Part shown: positions 8,231 through 17,144 of the stretch, piece after piece | How positions within the stretch are numbered: position 1 is the first letter of the stretch | How the letters are laid out: every line of letters begins with the position of its first letter | Source of the DNA: Neolewinella persica DSM 23188 | Lineage (GTDB): Bacteria > Bacteroidota > Bacteroidia > Chitinophagales > Saprospiraceae | NCBI RefSeq assembly: GCF_000373105.1 | Contig: NZ_KB890415.1 | Coordinates: 46,222-110,221 of the forward strand | Length of the DNA: 64,000 bases | Direction of reading: 5' to 3' | Notes under the pieces: model-generated | What the model was told of the DNA's origin: nothing | What the model saw: only the letters and a program-made list of their open reading frames with translations | The model's database searches: none | Program-made: the position numbers and the translations under genes

Positions 8231-10807
8231 CTATTTCTTCTTTGCTGGTACCTTTTTCTTCTTTTTGGGCGCAGCTTTCTTCTTTGCCTTAAAGGCCCCG
8301 GGCATTTCGAGCTCGATGAGTTTCTTGACCTCTTCAATGCTCAATTCCGCCGCTTCTTCCCGGGTCATCCGTTCCCCCTTCGAGTTTTTGGGGATCTTGA
8401 TGGACTTTTTCTTGAAGCGAATGAATGGCCCCCAACGGCCTTGTTCAACGTCGATTTTCTCGGTGGTAAAACGTTGAATGTAGCGGTTGGCTTCCTTCTC
8501 TTCCTTTGCCTGGATCAGCTCGATCATATCATCTTTGCTGAGGTTGTCCGGGTCATAGCGTTTTGGGATGTTGATGAACATGCCGTTCCACTTGAGGAAA
8601 GGGCCAAAGCGACCAGCTCCTTGCGTAACGTCGAGTTCTTTGTAGGTCATCACCGGAGCATCGGCTTTCTTCTTCGCCGCAATCAGTTCCTTGGCCCGGG
8701 AAATTTCCACGCTGTGCGGATCTTCTCCTTTGTCAAGGCTGATGAAGGTTTCGCCCCAACGGACGTAAGGGCCAAAGCGACCGATACCAACAGCAGTTTC
8801 CCGTCCTTCGATATCGCCCAAAACTTTGGGGAGTGCGAATAATGGCAGGGCAACCTCGACTTCGACCTCCTCCATGCTCATGCCGGGAGGGAGGTTGGCG
8901 TATTTCGGTTTTTCGTCTTCCGCCAGTTCATCCGGAGCACCAAGCTGGAGTACTGGCCCGTTCCGACTTAGGCGGACGAGAATCGTCCGGCCAGTCTCAG
9001 GGTCCGTACCAAGAATACGTTCTGCGGAAACCCGCTCCGCGTTTTCGGTCGTATCCTCTACTTTTTCGTGGAAAGGGTTGTAGAAATCCTTCAGCATCTG
9101 CGTCCAGGAAATCTGTCCTTCGGCTACTTCGTCAAACTTCTCCTCCACGTCGGCCGTGAAGTTGTAATTCATTACGTCGACGAAATTCTCGTCGAGAAAA
9201 TCCGAAACGGCCAGGCCGATGTCGCTGGCAAACAGACGGTTCTTCACCGCACCGGTCACCTCGGTTTTCTTCTTGCTGGTAACGTTGTTGTTCTTCAGCG
9301 TGAGTACGTCATACTCCCGGTCTTTACCTTCACGGGTTTCGCTGGTTACATAGCCGCGCGCTGGGTCCATGATTTTGGAAACGGTTGGGGCATAGGTAGA
9401 AGGACGGCCAATACCGAGTTCCTCCAATTTTTTGATCAGGCTCGCCTGGGTATAGCGGCTGGGCGCACGAGTAAACCGTTCTGTAGCGGTCATTTCCTTT
9501 AGTGGAAGCACCTGACCCTTACTGAGGGGCGGGAGAATGCCTTCTTCCTGGGCATCGTCGTCGTCATCGTCGTCTTTGCTCTCCAGGTAGACCTTCAGGA
9601 AACCATCGAACTTCAACACTTCACCCTGGGCGCGGAGATTTGCGTCTGGGACGGTGGAGATGCCAATGTTAACGGTCGTTTTCTCCAGCTTAGCGTCGGC
9701 CATTTGGCTGGCGATGGTCCGCTTCCAGATCAGTTCATACAGTCGCTGCTCGTAGCGATCGCCGATGTTGACCGTGTGGCGGTCAATGTAGGTGGGGCGA
9801 ATGGCTTCGTGCGCCTCCTGAGCGTCCTTTTTCTTGCTTTTGAAGCGACGTACCTGGCTGTACTTATTGCCGAAGGCAGATTTTACCTCTTTCTCGATGG
9901 CGCTCAGCGCCGTCTCGGAGAGGCTGATGCTATCGGTACGCATGTAGGTGATCAGTCCCGCTTCGTACAGGCGCTGTGCGGCCCGCATCGTGTTTTCGGG
10001 ATTCATGTACAGTTTGCGACTGGCTTCTTGTTGCAGGGTGGAGGTGGTGAAAGGCGCGGCAGGCTTACGCTTGGTTGGCTTCACCTCGATGTCGTTGATC
10101 TTGAATTCTGCGCCTACACACTTTTTTAAGAAACCTTCTGCTCCGGCTTTATCGTCAAAACGTACGGGGCTTTCGGCTTTTAGTAATACGTTCTTGCCCT
10201 GCTCGTTACGAACGGTGAAGATGGCATTAACCCGGAAGAAGGGACTCGGCTCGAAGGCCATGATCTCACGTTCGCGTTCCACCACGAGTTTAACCGTTAC
10301 ACTCTGAACCCGACCGGCACTCAGGCCGAATTTTACCTTTTTCCACAACACACCAGAGAGCTCATAGCCCACAAGCCGGTCGAGTATACGACGAGCTTGT
10401 TGAGCGTTGACCAGGTTGACATCAACTAATCTTGGATTATTGATCGCAGCGGTGATGGCGGGGGCGGTGATTTCCCGAAACACTATACGCTTGGTGGTTG
10501 CTACCGGTAGTTTGAGGACTTCACAAAGGTGCCAGCTGATGGCTTCTCCTTCGCGGTCTTCATCCGTTGCCAGCCAAACTTCGTCAGCTTTAGCCATGGC
10601 GGCTTTGAGGTCCTTAACCACCTTCCGCTTTTCGGGGGAAACAACGTATTTGGGGGAGAAGTCATTTTCAACGTTGACCGCTCCGTCGCCTTTATCCAGG
10701 TCACGTACGTGACCGAAGGAAGACTTTACGGTATAATCTTTTCCGAGAATTTTCTCGATGGTTTTCGCTTTAGCCGGCGACTCGACAATCAGAAGATTTT
10801 TAGCCAT
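8231..10807 (-). CDS. topA: DNA topoisomerase I (type IA)
   Basis: Relaxes negative supercoils by single-strand passage. The 858-aa protein begins at the ATG at 10807 (MAKNLLIVESPAKAK), the canonical Toprim start; the longer frame upstream has no family character and overlaps the next gene. Motifs: acidic Toprim residues in ATDEDREGEAISWHL near residue 80, and the catalytic tyrosine in GLITYMRTDS near residue 290. Instead of cysteine zinc fingers the C-terminus has three Toprim-C repeats (RFGPYVRW, RFGPFLKW, RWGPFIRF), then a lysine-rich tail. A run of seven aspartates sits mid-protein near residue 435. Both the repeats and the basic tail are normal for Bacteroidota TopA. Confidence 0.96.
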   Translation of the reverse strand: MAKNLLIVESPAKAKTIEKILGKDYTVKSSFGHVRDLDKGDGAVNVENDFSPKYVVSPEKRKVVKDLKAAMAKADEVWLATDEDREGEAISWHLCEVLKLPVATTKRIVFREITAPAITAAINNPRLVDVNLVNAQQARRILDRLVGYELSGVLWKKVKFGLSAGRVQSVTVKLVVEREREIMAFEPSPFFRVNAIFTVRNEQGKNVLLKAESPVRFDDKAGAEGFLKKCVGAEFKINDIEVKPTKRKPAAPFTTSTLQQEASRKLYMNPENTMRAAQRLYEAGLITYMRTDSISLSETALSAIEKEVKSAFGNKYSQVRRFKSKKKDAQEAHEAIRPTYIDRHTVNIGDRYEQRLYELIWKRTIASQMADAKLEKTTVNIGISTVPDANLRAQGEVLKFDGFLKVYLESKDDDDDDDAQEEGILPPLSKGQVLPLKEMTATERFTRAPSRYTQASLIKKLEELGIGRPSTYAPTVSKIMDPARGYVTSETREGKDREYDVLTLKNNNVTSKKKTEVTGAVKNRLFASDIGLAVSDFLDENFVDVMNYNFTADVEEKFDEVAEGQISWTQMLKDFYNPFHEKVEDTTENAERVSAERILGTDPETGRTILVRLSRNGPVLQLGAPDELAEDEKPKYANLPPGMSMEEVEVEVALPLFALPKVLGDIEGRETAVGIGRFGPYVRWGETFISLDKGEDPHSVEISRAKELIAAKKKADAPVMTYKELDVTQGAGRFGPFLKWNGMFINIPKRYDPDNLSKDDMIELIQAKEEKEANRYIQRFTTEKIDVEQGRWGPFIRFKKKSIKIPKNSKGERMTREEAAELSIEEVKKLIELEMPGAFKAKKKAAPKKKKKVPAKKK

Positions 10808-10850
10808 GGGATGTAATAGTGTGAAACGGGTAGTATATAAGGTTACGGTT

Positions 10851-11396
10851 TTAGGCGGCAATAAGTTGTGATGCCAGTTTTTTAAGTGCTTCATCCGTTG
10901 GGCCATGCACCATTTCGCCAGCATCGTTCAGGAAGGTATCTACATTACTAAGCGGCAGCTTATTGGGGCAAATCCAGCCGCCCATGTGATTCACCACGGT
11001 AGCAAGATGGTCAAGACCCCGTAAATTACCCGCTCTGCCGGAGGAAACACCGATCAGGGCAATGTGTTTGCCCCCCAGGTTTTTCGGATATTCATTTACG
11101 GAAATTCCGTCGATGAACAGCTTGACCACTCCTGGGAAACTGCCGTTGTATTCCGGAACGATGAACACAATTTTCTTCACGTCAAGGATAAAACGCTTCT
11201 GTAGTACAACGAGTGCCGGCGACATTTTTTTAGCGTCATACATCTCCTCGACATAATGCGCCATATCGATTTTCGCCAGGTCTAGTAACTGTGCCTCCAC
11301 ACCAGAATCTTTGATCAATGCCGTAAAGTGACGGGCAATCTGCAGTGTTCGGCTGTTGGAACGATTGGTACCAGAAATAACGGTGATCATAAGCAT
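10851..11396 (-). CDS. NADPH-dependent FMN reductase family protein
   Basis: Flavodoxin-fold reductase of 181 aa, likely an NAD(P)H:FMN or quinone/azo reductase. The FMN phosphate loop is at the N-terminus (VISGTNRSNSRT) and the family motif PEYNGSFPGVVKLFIDG lies mid-protein, followed by GVSSGRAGNLRG. The start is placed at the ATG at 11396 (MLMITVISG); the ATG at 11390 is equally possible. Earlier codons are excluded because a TAGGTTTG promoter box lies at 11418-11425. It is 43 bases upstream of topA on the same strand. The physiological substrate is not known. Confidence 0.88.
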   Translation of the reverse strand: MLMITVISGTNRSNSRTLQIARHFTALIKDSGVEAQLLDLAKIDMAHYVEEMYDAKKMSPALVVLQKRFILDVKKIVFIVPEYNGSFPGVVKLFIDGISVNEYPKNLGGKHIALIGVSSGRAGNLRGLDHLATVVNHMGGWICPNKLPLSNVDTFLNDAGEMVHGPTDEALKKLASQLIAA

Positions 11397-11417
11397 ATCG
11401 GTTTTAGCACCGGGGCG

Positions 11418-11425
11418 CAAACCTA
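11418..11425 (-). promoter_or_regulatory. -7 box of the FMN reductase promoter
   Basis: The minus strand reads TAGGTTTG, a full TAnnTTTG match, 22 bases before the chosen start codon at 11396. Confidence 0.5.
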
Positions 11426-11934
11426 CGATACAATTTCGGGATGGGAATGGTTTGGCAGTAAGAATGAAAGAATGGAGGAAGTAGGAAATAGCTGCTGCAG
11501 GTGTCGTTCAGAGTGCTTCTCTTGCCTGCTTTAGCCGGGACAGCCTAACGAATAATTGATGAATCAGAGGAGGTCTGAATGGTCGAATTGCTGCCGTAAA
11601 TACCGTTTGCAGCCCTACGCTTGCTTAGGTGTAAGGCAATTGAGCGCAGCGAAAGGAGTGGTCTATTCGGTCACCCTTCCGTTATGCTCGCCTTCATTCC
11701 TTTGGGCGGGGCCGCGGGTGCAGGGGAAGTTTTTGGAGAAGGTGGGACGGAAAGCCAGTCGCAAAAGATGCCGGCAAGGTTGACCTGAAAACGCTGCAGG
11801 ATCATCGGGCAGTACCACTGAAGAAGCTAAAGTTTCCGTCATTAACCCGACCATTAGCGGCCATCCTGCAAAGTAGCGCCCCTTCCCATTGTACCTTAGC
11901 CAATCCGCGCCAGGTCAGCGAGAAAACTTTTGCC
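11426..11934. other. Gene-free stretch with a core-like repeat and a GC-rich word
   Basis: No gene is supported. Near 11588-11665 there is a degenerate copy of the palindrome core (TGCTGCCGTAAATACCGTTT, CCCTACGCTTGC, GAGCGCAGCG). At 11704-11725 there is a minus-strand copy of the dispersed GC-rich word. A weak -7 box for the subtilase (TACCTTAG) lies at 11892-11899. Confidence 0.5.
11704..11725 (-). repeat. Dispersed GC-rich word, copy
   Basis: Minus strand CTGCACCCGCGGCCCCGCC, preceded on that strand by AAACTTCCC as in other copies. Confidence 0.6.
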
Positions 11935-13527
11935 ATGAAGTCGTTCGGTAAGTTACTCCTTCAGCTTTTTCTTTTTATTGCTTTTGCAGGTATTGCTGAA
12001 GCCCAATCTCCCGATCAACAACTCATCGTCCGGTGGGAGCGTGGTGACGCGGCGGTAAAGACCAGCCTCCACCCGGCGGTGCAGCGCCGATGGTTGGCTA
12101 AGCCACTGCACATCGAACTGCTCACTTATCCGGACCCTGCATCCTGCGCCCTCGCCCAAAAAAAACTGGCCAGCCACCGGGGCGTCCGGGCCCTTGAATT
12201 CAACCAGGTAGTGTCCTTTCGGGCCGATCCCAATGATGCTTCTTTTAATGAGCAGCGGGACAATTTTGATCGCGCTGGCTACCGGGATGCCTGGGACCTA
12301 ACCGCCGGCGGCAGTACTATTGAAAATCAAGACATCGTCATCGCCATCCTTGACGCAGGCTTCGACATCACCCACGAAGACATTCAACCAAACCTGTGGA
12401 TCAATCCGCACGATGTACCAAACGATGGGGTTGATAACGACAATAATGGCTATGTGGACGATCGTCATGGCTGGGACATGACCGGAGATGACCCTAACCT
12501 TCCATCAGACAACCACGGCACCCAGGTTATCGGTCTGCTGGGCGCCAAGGGCAACAATGGAATTGGGGTGACCGGGACCAACTGGGACACAAAAATGATG
12601 CTGTTCACCATCCGGACCACGGCCCACATCATCGAAGCCTACGAATATATCCGAGAGCAGCGTCGCCGTTACAACGAAAGCAATGGCGCTGAAGGCGCGC
12701 TGGTAGTGGCGACCAACGCCAGCTTCGGCATCGAAGGAGGTACTTGTATCAACTACGCAGTGTGGGGCGGCCTGTACGACGAATTGGGGCAAGTAGGAAT
12801 TCTTACGGCGGCAAGTACTGCCAACCGGTCTTGGGACGTCGATGATTTTGGCGATATGCCCACCGATTGTCCTTCAGATTACCTCATTGGGGTCGCTAAC
12901 CTGGGGGAGAACGACGCGCTGTGGCGTTCCTCTGGTTTTGGCCGGGAGAGTGTGGACCTGGGCGCACCCGGAGAAATGAGTTTTTCTACCATACCGGCGG
13001 ACCGGTACGGTTCCTTCGGCAGTACAAGTGCGGCGGCCCCCTACGTTACCGGCGCCATTGCCTTAATGTACGCAACTCCCTGCCCGGCGTTGCTGGACAA
13101 AATGAAAACCGATCCCGCAGGAGCGGCGTTGTTGGTTCGGGACGTTATTTTGGGCAGCACCCGCGAAAGCTCTTCGCTGCAATTCCGGACCTCCACCGGC
13201 GGTGTGATTGACGTAGCCGAGGCCCAGCGAGCCCTCTCGCTTATTTGTGATGGGACGGACCTACAGGACTTTACCATCAGCAGTGTCTCACCTAATCCTG
13301 CTGCAGATTTTGCCGTCCTGGAAACCAATGCCATTGTCTTCAGCTCCGGCGCAAGAGTGGACCTCTTTGATGTCATGGGGCGCCACGTAAGTAGCCGGAT
13401 AGCGGAAAGGATTGGTTTTAATCCGATTAAGGTTCGGGTTGATCTCGTCGGGATTCCTGCGGGGGTGTATGTTGTTCGTTTGTCGGAACGGGACCGGGTA
13501 GCGGAGGCTAAGTTGGTGGTGCGATAG
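11935..13527 (+). CDS. Secreted subtilisin-like serine protease (S8) with T9SS sorting domain
   Basis: Exported endopeptidase of 530 aa. Residues 1-24 are a signal peptide ending AEAQ. About 100 residues of propeptide-like sequence precede the catalytic domain. The triad is visible: Asp140 in AILDAGFD, His194 in DNHGTQ, Ser365 in GSTSAAAP. An acidic insert (GVDNDNNGYVDD) after the Asp motif is typical of Bacteroidota subtilases and probably binds calcium. The C-terminal 80 residues are a type A T9SS sorting domain (SVSPNPAADFAV, then IPAGVYVVRLS). The Asn oxyanion residue is probably in the stretch around ATNASFG. Likely role: extracellular protein degradation. Confidence 0.93.
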   Translation: MKSFGKLLLQLFLFIAFAGIAEAQSPDQQLIVRWERGDAAVKTSLHPAVQRRWLAKPLHIELLTYPDPASCALAQKKLASHRGVRALEFNQVVSFRADPNDASFNEQRDNFDRAGYRDAWDLTAGGSTIENQDIVIAILDAGFDITHEDIQPNLWINPHDVPNDGVDNDNNGYVDDRHGWDMTGDDPNLPSDNHGTQVIGLLGAKGNNGIGVTGTNWDTKMMLFTIRTTAHIIEAYEYIREQRRRYNESNGAEGALVVATNASFGIEGGTCINYAVWGGLYDELGQVGILTAASTANRSWDVDDFGDMPTDCPSDYLIGVANLGENDALWRSSGFGRESVDLGAPGEMSFSTIPADRYGSFGSTSAAAPYVTGAIALMYATPCPALLDKMKTDPAGAALLVRDVILGSTRESSSLQFRTSTGGVIDVAEAQRALSLICDGTDLQDFTISSVSPNPAADFAVLETNAIVFSSGARVDLFDVMGRHVSSRIAERIGFNPIKVRVDLVGIPAGVYVVRLSERDRVAEAKLVVR

Positions 13528-13537
13528 CCTTGGGAGA

Positions 13538-13684
13538 GGGTTTGTAACCCGACTTTCGCCAACGGCGAAAAACAACTCCCGGCACGTCGAAGTCAACCAA
13601 TTGGGCTATGAGTACATTACCAATTTAATTAAAGCATCGGGCAAAGCCGCTACACTCTCCTGCTTAAGTCGGGCTGCAAGCCCC
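13538..13684. repeat. Inverted repeat, GGCTTGTAGCCCGAC word
   Basis: GGGTTTGTAACCCGACTT (13538-13555) faces AAGTCGGGCTGCAAGCCCC (13666-13684), filling the gap between the subtilase and the nitrilase genes. Related words occur at 48829-48850 and 51888-51935. The arm itself contains a smaller palindrome. Confidence 0.6.
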
Positions 13685-13698
13685 CCACCATTTAGACC

Positions 13699-14637
13699 AT
13701 GAAAATTGCCCTCGCCCAAATTGCTCCCATCTGGCTAGATCGTGCTGCCACGCTAAAAAAGATCATCTCCTGGGTAGAAGACGCCGCCGCAGGCGGCGCC
13801 GAACTCGTCGTCTTCGGAGAGACCATCCTGCCCGGGTATCCCTTTTGGCTGGATGGCACCGGAGGCGCGAAGTTTGATGATGAAGTTCAGAAGGACTTGT
13901 TCGCGCACTACGCTACTGAAGCAGTTTGTATTGAAGAAGGGATGCTGGACCCGCTTTGCAGCAGTTGCCGGGAGCTTGGAATTGCTGCTGTAGTTGGGGT
14001 ATTGGAGAGACCGCTGGATCGGGGAGGGACTTCGGTTTATTGTTCCCTGGTGTACATTGACGCTGATGGCATAATTCAGAACGTACACCGAAAACTGCAG
14101 CCAACCTACGAGGAGCGGTTGGTCTGGAGCCCGGGAGACGGGCATGGCCTGAAGACTTTTCCGATTGGGGGCTTCCAACTAGGCGGCCTCAACTGTTGGG
14201 AAAACTGGATGCCCTTACCACGTGCAGCGCTCTATGGCCAGGGAGAGACGCTCCACCTCGCCATCTGGCCAGGGAACGCCCGGAATACCGAAATTCTGAC
14301 CAGGTTCTTAGCCCGGGAAGGCAGGAGCTACTGTGTATCCGTCAGTGGAATTATGCGGCCAAAGGATGTGCCCAAAAGCGTGCCTCATCGTAAACTGATT
14401 CTGAAGACACTGGGGGATATGCCAGCCAACGGCGGCTCCTGCGCAGCTGCACCCGACGGCAGCTGGATCATCGAACCGATTGTCGGTGAGGAAGCTCTGG
14501 TCTTTGCTGAGCTCGACCCCCGCCAGGTACTACGGGAACGGCAAAACTTCGACCCGTCCGGACACTACAGCAGGCCCGACGTTACCCAGCTGACGGTGAA
14601 CAGGGAAAGACAACGGGTTGTACGGTACCGGGACTGA
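13699..14637 (+). CDS. Carbon-nitrogen hydrolase (nitrilase family)
   Basis: Cytosolic hydrolase of C-N bonds, 312 aa, full length for the nitrilase branch. The catalytic Glu-Lys-Cys triad is clear: Glu41 in VFGETILPG, Lys132 in HRKLQP, Cys166 in LNCWENWMP. The CWEN motif and the 300-aa length match aliphatic nitrilases or cyanide-type nitrilases rather than biotinidase-like amidases. The sequence around 190-220 (HLAIWPGNARN) also fits. The substrate cannot be told from sequence; nitriles or amides are possible. It is downstream of the subtilase but separated by an inverted repeat, so it is probably its own unit. Confidence 0.9.
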   Translation: MKIALAQIAPIWLDRAATLKKIISWVEDAAAGGAELVVFGETILPGYPFWLDGTGGAKFDDEVQKDLFAHYATEAVCIEEGMLDPLCSSCRELGIAAVVGVLERPLDRGGTSVYCSLVYIDADGIIQNVHRKLQPTYEERLVWSPGDGHGLKTFPIGGFQLGGLNCWENWMPLPRAALYGQGETLHLAIWPGNARNTEILTRFLAREGRSYCVSVSGIMRPKDVPKSVPHRKLILKTLGDMPANGGSCAAAPDGSWIIEPIVGEEALVFAELDPRQVLRERQNFDPSGHYSRPDVTQLTVNRERQRVVRYRD

Positions 14638-14660
14638 TCCGTCTGTGTCTGTAACCGTAT

Positions 14661-14680
14661 TTTGCACCAGCGTCCGCGCC
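14661..14680 (+). repeat. Dispersed GC-rich word, copy
   Basis: TTTGCACC-A-GCGTCCGCGCC in the gap between the nitrilase and OmpA genes, 24 bases past the nitrilase stop. Confidence 0.7.
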
Positions 14681-14873
14681 TGAAAATTTTTCACCATTCG
14701 ATTTACTTTGTCCCGGTTGAATAAATTAGAAGAATTTTAACGTTTAATGCCTGTTGCTACAATTCATGGATTGAACATCCCGGTTGATCCTCTGTTTTTA
14801 AAGCATTCGGCCTGATTAAAACGTGCCGATAATTAACCAACAACTTTACAGAGAACCAACAACCACCCAAACT

Positions 14874-15782
14874 ATGCGTATCCTATTTTTAGTCAGTCTA
14901 GCCCTGATGGTTAGCTTTTCTTCTTGTGTGAGCAAGAAACAATACGATGAGTTGCAGGCCTCCACTGCCGCTAAACTCGATGCTCAACAGCAAGCTATTT
15001 CCAAGCACAACCAGGAAATTAACCGTTATGCCGAACGCCTCGCTGAGTGTGAGCGCCGAGAAGCAGTGGTGATCACTCGCGTGGAAAATGCGGAATCTCA
15101 GATCCGTAACCGCGACGAGCAAATTACCGACTTACGCAAGCAGCGTGATCAGCAGGTTACCCAAGTAGGTGATTTGACGGTATTGAGCCAAGGTGCCAAC
15201 CAAAACATCAACAATACGCTCAAGCAGCTGGAGGGCAAAGACAAATACATTCGCCTGCTGCAAAACGCTAAATCTAAGGCCGACTCTATCAACCTTGCTT
15301 TGGCCGTTAACCTGAAAAGCGTACTTCGTGATGGCATCAATGACCAGGACGTAGACATCAAAGTTGACAAGACCGTTGTTTACATCAACCTCTCTGATAA
15401 AATGCTGTACAAAAGTGGCAGCTACGAGATCACCAGCCGTGCCGGTGAAGTGCTGGAAAAGATCGCTGCTATTGCTAAGAGCCGACCTAACCTCGACCTG
15501 ATGGTGGAGGGGTACACGGACAATGTGAGCATCAATACCAACTGTATCAAAGACAACTGGGACCTCAGCGTACTTCGCTCCACCTCCGTAGTTAAAGCGC
15601 TGCAAAACACCTACGGCATTGATCCTAACCGGTTGATCGCTTCGGGCCGTGGTGAGTACAATGCACTTGTTGGCAACGATACGGCTGAAGGTCGTAGCAC
15701 TAACCGCCGTACGCGGATCATCCTGCTGCCTAAGCTCAACCAGTTCTACGACTTGCTTGACCCAAAGCAGGTACCTGAATAG
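14874..15782 (+). CDS. OmpA-family lipoprotein
   Basis: Outer-membrane lipoprotein of 302 aa that should bind peptidoglycan. The start is the ATG at 14874 (MRILFLVSLALMVSFSSC), giving a clean lipoprotein signal with lipobox FSSC; the longer frame has no signal character. Residues 30-135 are a heptad-rich coiled coil. The C-terminal 120 residues are an OmpA_C domain: LMVEGYTDN near residue 205, then ASGRGEYNALVGND and STNRRTRIIL, with the diaminopimelate-contacting Asp and Arg positions present. Likely role: tethering the outer membrane to the wall. It precedes the tocopherol genes but has no obvious link to them. Confidence 0.92.
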   Translation: MRILFLVSLALMVSFSSCVSKKQYDELQASTAAKLDAQQQAISKHNQEINRYAERLAECERREAVVITRVENAESQIRNRDEQITDLRKQRDQQVTQVGDLTVLSQGANQNINNTLKQLEGKDKYIRLLQNAKSKADSINLALAVNLKSVLRDGINDQDVDIKVDKTVVYINLSDKMLYKSGSYEITSRAGEVLEKIAAIAKSRPNLDLMVEGYTDNVSINTNCIKDNWDLSVLRSTSVVKALQNTYGIDPNRLIASGRGEYNALVGNDTAEGRSTNRRTRIILLPKLNQFYDLLDPKQVPE

Positions 15783-15855
15783 TCAGGAGAATCGGTCGTA
15801 GTCCACGATCAAATTACGGCGGGCTCTATCGGCAACGGTGGGGCCCGCTGTATTT

Positions 15856-16060
15856 AGGGGACAGAATTCAGGGCTTTCATCCTAGGCGGGCCAACGGCCC
15901 TACTGTAAGGGTACTGGCAAGGTGTCAAAAAGTCCCATCGGAAAAGGCCGCTGCGCAGCGCGCAAAGGAGTAAAACAAGTTAGTACATCCTGAGACTTGA
16001 AACCTTTATCCTAATTGCTGATCCCTGAATTCTGAATCCTAAAATACTGATCGCTGAACA
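15856..16060. repeat. Variable-arm palindromic element (CTGAATCC word) upstream of the VTE3-like gene
   Basis: Left arm GACAGAATTCAGGG near 15860, right arm built of degenerate CTGAATCC/CTGATCC units near 16018-16060. The middle holds GGCCGCTGCGCAGCGCGC. It ends about 45 bases before the start codon at 16107. Confidence 0.65.
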
Positions 16061-16106
16061 CTTTCTTCGTAGCTTACCCCTCCCTTAAACCAAATATTTT
16101 CATTCC

Positions 16107-17033
16107 ATGCGTCTAATGCAACATAAGCGCGAAGCCTATTGGTTCTATCGCTATCTTTCTATTTTCTATGATAAGCTGGTAAATCCTTTATTCTGGACAG
16201 AGCGGATGCGCGAAAAATCGCTCGACGTAGGTTACTGGGATGAAGGAGATGACCTGACCGTAATTGACGTTGGCTCAGGCACAGGATTCACCACGGAGGG
16301 CATAGTACGTCGGGTACCGGCACGCAACGTAACCTGTGTGGATCAAAGTCCCCATCAAATGGAGCACGCCAAAGTAAAGCCAGCGTTGGCGGGCTGTAGC
16401 TTCCAACTTGGTGATGCAGAGAACATTCCTTTTGCCGATGATACTTTTGATCGCTACGTGTCTGCCGGATCCATCGAGTACTGGCCAGATCCTCAGCGTG
16501 GTCTCAACGAAGCTTACCGCGTCATCAAACCTGGTGGCTGGGCGCTGATGATTGGCCCGCTGGAGCCAGTTAATCCGATCAGTAAGTTTGCCGCCAATAC
16601 CTGGATGCTATTTCCGCCAGAAGAAGATTACTTCCGCTTCATGGAAACGGCGGGGTTTGACCGCATTGACTATACCTACGTAGCGCCACAGTGGCAACGC
16701 AACGAACGCTACGGTATCGCCATCGTCGGCCGTAAACCAAAAGCAGGTAAAAGCCCGAACCACTATGAGGCAGTGGCGGAAGAGCAATCTCTGGTCGCCG
16801 TTTCTAATGAAGGTATGAGCCTCGGCCGTGGCATGTTGCTGGCCGGCCGCGTGCTGGCGGGTTCTGCTGCTGGTTTCATCTTTATTCCGATGGCTCTGGT
16901 CGCCTCCATAACCGCGCCACTGCGCGGTATCGATGCCAAGCCCGAACCATTGAACAAGCACCAGAAGGTGGCTTTAGCGGCGGTTGGAGTTGTGGCGGCC
17001 ATATTCATCGTCAACCGGATTACCCGGAAATAA
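16107..17033 (+). CDS. MPBQ/MSBQ-type methyltransferase (plant VTE3-like)
   Basis: Predicted SAM-dependent methyltransferase of the tocopherol/plastoquinone pathway, methylating 2-methyl-6-phytyl-benzoquinol. 308 aa. The N-terminus QHKREAYWFYRYLS, the SAM loop DVGSGTGFTTEGIV (near residue 53), the stretch VDQSPHQMEHAK and the motif SAGSIEYWPDPQRG (near 120-133) match plant VTE3 closely, far beyond general UbiE similarity. MLFPPEEDYF also fits. The C-terminal 100 residues add two hydrophobic segments (near 240-270 and 285-303), like the membrane anchor of the plant enzyme. It is followed by VTE4-like and VTE2-like genes on the same strand. Other methyltransferase roles in quinone synthesis are possible. 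Confidence 0.88.
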   Translation: MRLMQHKREAYWFYRYLSIFYDKLVNPLFWTERMREKSLDVGYWDEGDDLTVIDVGSGTGFTTEGIVRRVPARNVTCVDQSPHQMEHAKVKPALAGCSFQLGDAENIPFADDTFDRYVSAGSIEYWPDPQRGLNEAYRVIKPGGWALMIGPLEPVNPISKFAANTWMLFPPEEDYFRFMETAGFDRIDYTYVAPQWQRNERYGIAIVGRKPKAGKSPNHYEAVAEEQSLVAVSNEGMSLGRGMLLAGRVLAGSAAGFIFIPMALVASITAPLRGIDAKPEPLNKHQKVALAAVGVVAAIFIVNRITRK

Positions 17034-17035
17034 TC

Positions 17036-17144
17036 AAGTTTTCACGTCATCGGGTTTTCAAGTTGTCGAGTTTTCTGGTTGTCAAGTTTTACCCATCCGA
17101 CAACCCGACAACCCGATAACCCGACAATTCGACAACCCAACAAC
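17036..17144. repeat. Variable-arm palindromic element (CGGGTTGTC word) upstream of the VTE4-like gene
   Basis: The left arm repeats CGGGTTTTCAAGTTGTCGAG and the right arm repeats GACAACCCGACAACCCGATA, its inverse, with a very short centre near 17090. The right arm ends directly at the ATG at 17145, so it would form the leader of that gene. Confidence 0.8.

Noticed and set aside
9544-9575. Aspartate-coding tandem triplets in topA as a microsatellite of interest
   Set aside because: A short acidic run inside an otherwise normal TopA; such linkers are common.
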